A DNA stretch of 64,000 nt from Nitrospira sp. Its GTDB lineage: Bacteria > Nitrospirota > Nitrospiria > Nitrospirales > Nitrospiraceae. Position 1 is the first letter of the stretch. Every line of letters begins with the position of its first letter. The DNA is taken from positions 186,001 through 250,000 of the forward strand of contig SWDM01000016.1 in assembly GCA_005116835.1 (NCBI GenBank), written 5' to 3'. The position numbers were made by a program, and so were the translations under genes. Positions 58,214 to 64,000 of this stretch are shown here, piece after piece. The notes beneath the pieces were generated by a model that saw nothing but the letters and a program-made list of their open reading frames with translations, searched no databases and was not told the DNA's origin.

Positions 58214-58456
58214 TTATTCTGACCCATGGGCCATCACATGGTACCAATGGCAGGCCGAGTACCTGACCGACAAGAGAATCGGCTTGTCTTCGGCTTTCGC
58301 CCGCGACAAAGCTTCCTCGCCCCAGGGATACCACTCCACAGGATTCTCCGCATGCTGCAGGAGATAAGGACTGGCTTCCCTGGCCAGCCGATTTGTGAAA
58401 TGCTGCGCTGGTGTGGTTGAATCTGTCATCGACGTGTCATGCTCACAATTTGGCAT
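58214..58456 (-). pseudogene. Truncated YyaL/DUF255 thioredoxin-like protein
   Basis: An 80-codon fragment that matches the conserved start of the YyaL (spermatogenesis-associated protein 20) family: [40 protein letters not shown] and [11 protein letters not shown]. Full proteins are near 700 residues and have CHWC; here the second cysteine is Tyr and a stop follows four residues after VMAH. Nothing recognisable of the remaining domain is found downstream. It overlaps the upstream region of the M28 gene. Confidence 0.82.
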
Positions 58457-58537
58457 GGCACCTTAGCCTGCAGCCGCTCTGCAACGGACCTGTCAGTCTA
58501 TGCTATAGTGCGCGCCACACCTCGAAAGGCTCACTTC

Positions 58538-60091
58538 ATGAACGACTCAACGCGCTGCGGCTCTCCCTCATTTGTTGTGGTCATTCTTCTGGGCGTTATC
58601 CTCGCTCTGCTCCCCATAGGAACCCAAGTCTTTGCGCAATCGGAGGAAGACCAGCGTGCATGGCTTCGAGCCCTCGATAGCGTGTCGAGCGAGCGCATGC
58701 TCGCCGACGTGCGCACGTTAAGCAGCCCGGCTTTCAACGGACGGCAAGCCGGATCCGACGATGACCTGCGATCCGCACAATGGGTTGCACGGGAATTGAC
58801 TTTGGCAGGGGTACAACTACCGCTCATTGACAACAAGGGAATCGCCTTCCCCGCTCCAGGGGCCGGGAAGGAAGAGCCCGTTGGCATCATGGCCTCGATG
58901 GTCTCCACGCCACTCATCGAACCCGACCCGATCCTTCGCACCGGCGCAGCGGACCAGTTGGTCACAGCGCAGTTGAGTCGAGACTACCTCCCAGTCTTTG
59001 ACTCCCCCTCTGCCGATCTTCAGGGTCAGGTCGTCTTCGTCGGTTACGGCATTGTCGATCCCGCTCAAGGAATCGACGATTACGCCGGCGTCGATGTGAA
59101 GAACTGCATCGTGCTCTTCCTGCGTGGCAAACCGGATCACTACCCAAGCCCCGTTAGCCATGCAGATAAGATCCGCTTCGCACGAGATCGAGGAGCCATG
59201 GCCTATCTGACTGCAACAGGGCCGATTCTCAGCCCATATGAAATTCGCCGGGGCGCCACGGGAAGGCCCAGCGCCTTGTATGGGCAGCTCTCCCCTGACC
59301 AAGCCCTCCCTGGCGCATGGATCAGCACGAAATTGGCCGAGACTCTCCTCGCCGGAAGCGGCGATGAGTCCAATCCTGACCGCCTTCGCACCTTCCAAGA
59401 ACAACTCAATAACGCCCCATCAGCGCGATCGCGCCTAGTCAATCGATATGCATCTCTCCATTGGAAAACTACGATAGCGGACGGCTTGCTGACGAACGTG
59501 GTAGGGATGATTCCTGGTACAGGGCCGGAGACCATCGTCATCGGCGCCCATCGCGACCATTTCGGACGTCCAGCGGGCCTCTGGTTTCCTGGCGCTGACG
59601 ACAATGCATCAGGAACGGCCATAGTCCTGGAGGTCGCACGGGCCCTTGGGAAAATCGGCGTACGTCCTCAACGGACGATCCTCTTTCTATCATTCAGTGG
59701 ACAGGAGAGAGATTTGCTCGGGTCACGCCTCTATACATCGAGACCCGTCATCCCCCTCAGCTCAACGAAGGCCATGGTCAACATCGACCATGTTGGAGTG
59801 GGAGACGGAGTGTTAATCCTCCGTGGCACAGAGCTTAAGAAATCCATATTAAAAGAAGCAGGGTGGGCAGTGGGTTTGGTCAGGAAGCTTGACTATTACG
59901 GATTCTTGCCCGGCGGCGACGACGGACCGTTCAAAGAGGCAGGAATTCCAACCGTCAGCATCGCAATCGGCGGGGTCCACCCGCACATGCAGCAGCCCAC
60001 CGACACCGCCGACACGATCAATCCGGAAATTCTGCACACCGTGGCTCGGTACGTCCTCGCCCTCACTTGGCAGCTGGCGAATGCCCCTTGA
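58538..60091 (+). CDS. M28-family metallopeptidase-like protein with PA domain
   Basis: A 517-residue exported protein. The signal peptide spans about 1-33 (VVVILLGVILALLP, cleavage near VFA), and the inserted protease-associated domain covers about 140-270. The catalytic domain contains IVIGAHRDHFGR (zinc His/Asp), FPGADDNASGTAIVLEVARA (bridging Asp), FLSFSGQERDLLGSRLY, MVNIDHVGVGD and VHPHMQQPTDTADTI (zinc His). In family members the motif is GEE, the first Glu being the general base; here it is GQE, so activity may be lost or altered. AAAGG lies 9 bases before the ATG. Confidence 0.85.
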   Translation: MNDSTRCGSPSFVVVILLGVILALLPIGTQVFAQSEEDQRAWLRALDSVSSERMLADVRTLSSPAFNGRQAGSDDDLRSAQWVARELTLAGVQLPLIDNKGIAFPAPGAGKEEPVGIMASMVSTPLIEPDPILRTGAADQLVTAQLSRDYLPVFDSPSADLQGQVVFVGYGIVDPAQGIDDYAGVDVKNCIVLFLRGKPDHYPSPVSHADKIRFARDRGAMAYLTATGPILSPYEIRRGATGRPSALYGQLSPDQALPGAWISTKLAETLLAGSGDESNPDRLRTFQEQLNNAPSARSRLVNRYASLHWKTTIADGLLTNVVGMIPGTGPETIVIGAHRDHFGRPAGLWFPGADDNASGTAIVLEVARALGKIGVRPQRTILFLSFSGQERDLLGSRLYTSRPVIPLSSTKAMVNIDHVGVGDGVLILRGTELKKSILKEAGWAVGLVRKLDYYGFLPGGDDGPFKEAGIPTVSIAIGGVHPHMQQPTDTADTINPEILHTVARYVLALTWQLANAP

Positions 60092-60102
60092 TACTGTTAT
60101 GC

Positions 60103-60357
60103 CTATTCAGTCGGCACATAAATGCTTTCGTCCAAACCGAGGTTCCACTCCGACTTCAGATCGATGTCAACCGTCATCGGAGCATCGCTTGGTTTAGGTC
60201 TATCCACCGGCTGCACAACGTACTCAAGCCATGAGACCAGCCACGAATCGGTCTTGAGGGCCCCGGATACCTCGATCAGGGTGCCTTTGGGAAGGTTCTC
60301 CCTCGTGACGACCTCCGGACCAGAAAAACCAGGCGACAGAACCGCACACTCGCTCTG
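60103..60357 (-). pseudogene. In-frame 84-codon segment directly after the universal stress protein stop
   Basis: After the TGA at 60358-60360 the same frame stays open for 84 codons and looks like genuine protein: ENLPKGTLIEVSGALKTDSW (about 20-39), LVSWLEYVVQPVDRPKP, LKSEWNLGLDESIYVPTE. No ATG or GTG lies near its start, and the family is not recognised; the first strands could suit an OB-like fold. It is probably the 3' end of a gene whose start was replaced when the stress-protein gene was duplicated. Translation by readthrough or from a rare start cannot be excluded. Confidence 0.45.
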
Positions 60358-61221
60358 TCATCGAACAACGAGCACGGCACAGTTCGCGTGCTGCACCACC
60401 CGCGTCGACACGCTCCCAATGAGAAATCGGGCGATCGCGCCTAGCCCCTTGGCCCCCATCACGATCAGATCCGCTTTCTGTCTGGAAGCTGCCTTCATGA
60501 TCTCTTCGGCTGGATTCCCCAGGTAACAGAGAGGCTCGGCCGTAAACCCCGCCTTAATCAGCTTCTGCACGCTCTGTTCGAGTAATGTCTTACTTGCCTC
60601 CTTCAACCCGGGATACATGACCAACGGCAACACATGGAACAGGCATACGTGAATCGGCGCGCCCCCGCCCTTGCCGGTCGAACGATCAGGACGAAACTTG
60701 GCCAGCACAAACTTCAGGGCTTTGGCCGATGAGTCCGATCCATCGGTTGCCAAGAGAATCCGCCGCAACGGCGGCACTTCGCCCTTGACGACAAGGACCG
60801 GGCAGGACGCATGGTGGATGAGATTCGTCGAGACGCTCCCGAGCATGAAGCGATCAAGGGCGTCGAGGCCCTGACTGCCCACCACCAGGAGCCCATCCCG
60901 TTTCGGCGCCAGTTTGAGGATCGTCGGTGCTACCGGTCCCTGCTCCTTACGGGCGGCGCCTTTGAGTTTCAGCGAGGCTAACTGCTGGGTGGCCTCTTCG
61001 AGGGTTTTGGCCGAATGCGCTTCCATACGTTGGATTTCTTCCTGTATGTACCGCTCAGTGCCTGCCATGACCGGCTGAGAGAGAAAAGGCGCGCGAAGCG
61101 CGCCGACATCCTGCACATGCAGCGCTGTGACCTTTGCGGGCCCGACAAGCGGCAGCTTGCCCACCCAGTTCAGCGCCCATCGTCCATACTTCGATCCGTC
61201 CGTCGCCACAAGCACATTCAT
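60358..61221 (-). CDS. Tandem-domain universal stress protein
   Basis: A 287-residue cytoplasmic protein with two UspA domains (about 1-140 and 145-287). Each ends with the ATP-binding pattern G-x2-G-x9-G-S: GSQGLDALDRFMLGSVS and GAKGLGAIARFLIGSVS. The start MNVLVATDGS aligns with the paralogue upstream, and AAAGGA lies 9-10 bases before it; an ATG three codons earlier is less likely. Its sequence and flank closely resemble 61264-62142, indicating tandem duplication. Confidence 0.9.
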   Translation of the reverse strand: MNVLVATDGSKYGRWALNWVGKLPLVGPAKVTALHVQDVGALRAPFLSQPVMAGTERYIQEEIQRMEAHSAKTLEEATQQLASLKLKGAARKEQGPVAPTILKLAPKRDGLLVVGSQGLDALDRFMLGSVSTNLIHHASCPVLVVKGEVPPLRRILLATDGSDSSAKALKFVLAKFRPDRSTGKGGGAPIHVCLFHVLPLVMYPGLKEASKTLLEQSVQKLIKAGFTAEPLCYLGNPAEEIMKAASRQKADLIVMGAKGLGAIARFLIGSVSTRVVQHANCAVLVVR

Positions 61222-61263
61222 GTTGCCCATCCTTTCATCAAATCTCTCAGCACGTTCGCTCTG

Positions 61264-62142
61264 TCATCGAACAACGAGCACGGAACTGTTCGCGTGCTGC
61301 ACCACCCGCGTCGACACGCTCCCGAGGAGAAACCGGTCAATGGCGGCCAGCCCTTTGGCTCCCATCACGATCAAATCGACATGCTGCTTGGAAGCTACTT
61401 GCAAGATCTTTTCAGCGGGATTGCCATGCTGACAGAGCGCGTCGGCCGTAAATCCCGCCTCGATCAGTTTCTGTGCGCTTTGTTCAACTAACCTCCGACC
61501 TGAGTCCTTTTCCTTCAACCTCCGCTGCTTGATCCAGGGTACTGTCGTTCCGACTTCCAGGGGAGCCAAGGGACTGGATGCCATGACATGGATCACGCTC
61601 ACATGAATCGGTACCTGCCTGCCCTTGCGAGCCGCACGAACAGGCTGAAATGTGGTCAACACAAATTCCAGCGCCTTGGCCGATGCGGGCGATCCATCAA
61701 TCGCCAGGGCGACACGCCGCAACAGCGGCGCATCGCCCTTGACGACAAGCACAGGGCAGGTTGCATGCTGGATGAGTTTCGTCGACACGCTACCGAGCGT
61801 AAAGCGGTCGAGAGCGTCGAGGCCCTTGCTACCCACGACCAGAAACCCGTCCCGTTTCGGCGCGCGTTTCAAGATCGTTGGCGCGATGGCTCCTTTCTCC
61901 TTGCGGACCGTACCGTCGAGCTTCAGCGCTGCCAATTGTTCTGTGGCCTTCTTGAGGGCTCTTTCCGAACGAGCTTCCACGCGCTGAATCTCCACCTTCG
62001 TCCGAAATGGCAAAAGAAGCTTGGCGTGATCGAGCACATGCAGCACCGTGACCTTGGCCGGCTCGACGAACGGCAATTTGGCCGCCCAGTTCAGCCCCCA
62101 TCGCCCATAGTCCGAGCCATCGGTCGCCACAAGCACGTTCAT
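61264..62142 (-). CDS. Tandem-domain universal stress protein (paralogue)
   Basis: A 292-residue protein with two UspA domains and ATP-binding motifs GSKGLDALDRFTLGSVS and GAKGLAAIDRFLLGSVS. The N-terminus MNVLVATDGSDYGRWGLNWA is nearly the same as in the downstream copy. GGAGGAG precedes the ATG, which overlaps the phosphofructokinase stop by 4 bases (ATGA), so it is translationally coupled to energy metabolism genes. It likely responds to energy or redox stress. Confidence 0.9.
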   Translation of the reverse strand: MNVLVATDGSDYGRWGLNWAAKLPFVEPAKVTVLHVLDHAKLLLPFRTKVEIQRVEARSERALKKATEQLAALKLDGTVRKEKGAIAPTILKRAPKRDGFLVVGSKGLDALDRFTLGSVSTKLIQHATCPVLVVKGDAPLLRRVALAIDGSPASAKALEFVLTTFQPVRAARKGRQVPIHVSVIHVMASSPLAPLEVGTTVPWIKQRRLKEKDSGRRLVEQSAQKLIEAGFTADALCQHGNPAEKILQVASKQHVDLIVMGAKGLAAIDRFLLGSVSTRVVQHANSSVLVVR

Positions 62143-63425
62143 ATTGCTCCTCCATTGAATTGAGTGCCCATCACATTCGAAACGACAGGCTGAAACCGGC
62201 TGTAAAAAGCCTCTGTCGACAGCCCCGCGAGAGTCGCATAGCGGCTTAGCGTCACCGGATCGTTAACGTCTTCGTCGGAGAGGCGGATCATGTACTGGCG
62301 CGCAATCTGGTACGACTGCGCCGCGACATCTACCATCCGCACCTTCGCTCTGCCCGTGAGAGGATCCAGCATCTGTGTGAACGGAATCGGCGTACAGCGT
62401 CCATCCTGAATCGATACCATCGCCGCCGTCCCTCCATCGAGCAGGAACTGCGCCGCACAATAGCCAAGATCGCGCGTGTATTCCATATCGAACGGAATCG
62501 GATCCGCGCAGCGCAATTCATACCCCACATTCTTCGAGACAATCGATGTGGCTAATCCCAAAGCCTTCATGCCCTTCGTCACTTCACGCCGAAGTACATC
62601 GCCGATATCGATGTCCGCCAATCGCAGGTGACCATGTTCATCCCGCTCAACATGGTCTAATCCACCCAAATCTCGCGGATCGAGAATCTCGATCAATCCT
62701 TCCGCCAATACCACCACTCCGTCGGAACGTCCTGCGCTGAGCCGTTTGATCATCGTCCCGATCACAAGATCCACCAGGCGCTGCAGTCTCACTGGCCGCT
62801 GTTCAAATTCTTCGGGAATGACGGTGAGTGTGGCGCCGGAGGCCTTGCCGATTCCAAGGGCCAAATGACCGGCCTTGCGTCCCATGGTGACGGCAAAATA
62901 CCAGCGTGCTGTAGTGTGGGCATCCACCATGAGATTCTTGACGATCTCAACCGCCACATGCCGGGCCGTTTGAAAGCCGAACGTTGGAATACCGGCAGGA
63001 AGATCGAGGTCGTTATCGATAGTCTTCGGCACATGGACGATAAGAACGGCCCCAGCCGCCTGCTCTTCCAGTTTGAGCGAGGAGAAGGCCGTATCGTCTC
63101 CACCGATAGTGACCAGGCGTGTGATGCCTAGTTTCCTCAAGGAGGATAAGACGTTGACCATAGACTCGGTCTTCTTCGTCGGGTTCGCCCGCGAGGTACC
63201 CAGAGACGACCCGCCTCGAAAATGAATGCGACTGACTTCATCGATGGCGAGGGGTCGGACCTGGCTCGTATTCCCCTCCATGAGCCATTTGAATCCGTCG
63301 AGGATTCCGATCACGTCACACCCGCCGAGGATACTGCGGATCGTGGCGGCACTGATGACACTGTTGATCCCTGGAGCCGGCCCGCCCCCAACTAAGATGC
63401 CGACAATCGTGCGGGAAGAATTCAT
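62139..63425 (-). CDS. 6-phosphofructokinase, pyrophosphate-type residues
   Basis: A 428-residue PfkA-family enzyme phosphorylating fructose-6-phosphate. The N-terminal loop is GILVGGGPAPGINSVI (about 9-24). At the phosphoryl-donor site it has GGDD (108-111), with Asp where ATP enzymes have Gly, and PKTIDND (133-139), with Lys where ATP enzymes have Gly. Both are the known marks of PPi-dependent enzymes. MGRKAGHLAL (about 181) is the substrate region. It may work reversibly in glycolysis and gluconeogenesis. It overlaps both neighbours by 4 bases (formate/nitrite channel upstream, stress protein downstream). Confidence 0.88.
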   Translation of the reverse strand: MNSSRTIVGILVGGGPAPGINSVISAATIRSILGGCDVIGILDGFKWLMEGNTSQVRPLAIDEVSRIHFRGGSSLGTSRANPTKKTESMVNVLSSLRKLGITRLVTIGGDDTAFSSLKLEEQAAGAVLIVHVPKTIDNDLDLPAGIPTFGFQTARHVAVEIVKNLMVDAHTTARWYFAVTMGRKAGHLALGIGKASGATLTVIPEEFEQRPVRLQRLVDLVIGTMIKRLSAGRSDGVVVLAEGLIEILDPRDLGGLDHVERDEHGHLRLADIDIGDVLRREVTKGMKALGLATSIVSKNVGYELRCADPIPFDMEYTRDLGYCAAQFLLDGGTAAMVSIQDGRCTPIPFTQMLDPLTGRAKVRMVDVAAQSYQIARQYMIRLSDEDVNDPVTLSRYATLAGLSTEAFYSRFQPVVSNVMGTQFNGGAI

Positions 63426-64000
63426 CCTGCGATGGTTCCTTTACGTTCATTTGAACTTCTTAAATACACCGACCAATACACCAGGGCCACGAGGATTGTC
63501 CCTCCAAGAACGTTACCGATCGTCACCAGCACAAGATTGTTCACGGCTCCGAACACTGAAAGCGGGGCTGAGCCTCCAGCTGCCAATGCGATGCCGATCG
63601 GAAGAAAATACATATTGGCAACGGAATGCTCAAATCCGCAAGCGACGAACCCAGTGATGGGAAACAGTATAGCCAGAACCTTATCGGTCACGCTCCGCGC
63701 GCCCATGCATAACCAGACGGCCAGACAAACCAGCACGTTGCAGAGAACCCCGCGCGCAACGGTGGAGACCGGATCGAGCGACATCTTGCTACGCGCGATC
63801 TGAACCATCGTCTCCCCAACCGCGCCATCACCCATGTTTTGTATGCCGGCCAGCCATACCAAAGCCGCTGTTCCGACTGCTCCAACAAGGTTGCCGAGAT
63901 AGACCCACCCCCAATTCCGCATAATTTGTTGGGTCGTCACCCGGCCGGAAGCCCAGGCCATGGCGATCAAGTTGTTACCGGTAAAGAGTTCCGCTCCGCC
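63422..64000 (-). CDS. Formate/nitrite transporter (FocA/NirC family), partial at right edge
   Basis: The last 192 residues of a six-helix FNT channel. At the window edge it reads GGAELFTGNNLIAMAWASGR, the family loop after helix 2. Further on are WVYLGNLVGAVGTAAL, GVLCNVLVCLAVWLC (about 95-109) and GFEHSVANMYFLPIG (about 129-143), with the pore His. The start lies beyond base 64000. In a nitrite oxidiser such a channel could move nitrite; the substrate is not certain. The stop overlaps the phosphofructokinase start by 4 bases. Confidence 0.9.
   Translation of the reverse strand, partial: GGAELFTGNNLIAMAWASGRVTTQQIMRNWGWVYLGNLVGAVGTAALVWLAGIQNMGDGAVGETMVQIARSKMSLDPVSTVARGVLCNVLVCLAVWLCMGARSVTDKVLAILFPITGFVACGFEHSVANMYFLPIGIALAAGGSAPLSVFGAVNNLVLVTIGNVLGGTILVALVYWSVYLRSSNERKGTIAG

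Noticed and set aside
1-64000. tRNA or rRNA genes
   Set aside because: No cloverleaf with a GTTCGA-type T-arm and acceptor stem, and no rRNA-like conserved block, was noticed; a covariance search could not be run.

Overview
This looks like a piece of chromosome from a Gram-negative environmental bacterium, most likely a Nitrospira-type (Nitrospirota) member. The evidence is an exosortase-linked exopolysaccharide locus, several proteins with VPLPA/PEP-CTERM sorting tails, a formate/nitrite-channel gene, a phosphofructokinase with pyrophosphate-type residues, tandem universal stress proteins, two-partner secretion genes and many toxin-antitoxin modules. The assignment rests on gene content only; no database search was possible.

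Layout. 1-16.4 kb (all minus strand): an exosortase/EPS operon. In transcription order it encodes a bi-domain oxidoreductase, a heparinase-like protein, a WecG/TagA glycosyltransferase, an exosortase-EpsI fusion, a WecA-like transferase, a TPR lipoprotein, Wza-, outer-membrane-, Wzz- and CpsD-like proteins, and an AAA ATPase cut by the window edge. 16.5-20.8 kb: three toxin-antitoxin modules in a row (RelE/Phd, AbiE, DUF5615/DUF433), separated by copies of related repeats. 20.8-36.0 kb: a second polysaccharide locus (wecB, glycosyltransferases, methyltransferases, Wzx, Wzy, a GH-like protein, acyltransferase, deacetylase) that includes an ACP/acyl-ligase/ketoreductase module. 36.2-44.7 kb: an accessory stretch mixing four VPLPA/PEP-CTERM proteins, a PstS-like protein and four more toxin-antitoxin loci, one decayed. 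45.1-53.9 kb: a two-partner secretion pair (TpsB, 1553-aa TpsA) in line with exbB, exbD and tonB. 54-60 kb: a GspC-like protein, a porin-like barrel, a CYTH-CHAD protein, a truncated YyaL remnant and an M28 peptidase-like protein. 60.1-64 kb: two universal stress proteins, PPi-type phosphofructokinase and a formate/nitrite transporter cut by the right edge.

How it works together. The two EPS loci should make and export a polysaccharide. The exosortase would process the VPLPA-tailed proteins encoded at 37-45 kb. The two EPS operons share an almost identical upstream element (three units phased at 11 bp plus TAGAATTCC at matching distance), so they are probably co-regulated.

The most unusual content is intergenic. 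There are ten copies of a 90-120 bp hairpin whose arms are built of degenerate 9-bp units around a GTTCAAC core. Further inverted repeats have 6-, 7- and 7/8-bp units. They fill operon gaps, abut stop codons and flank the toxin-antitoxin modules. One module is bracketed by 148-bp direct repeats and another by 33-bp direct repeats, which suggests repeat-mediated cassette movement without a visible integrase or transposase.
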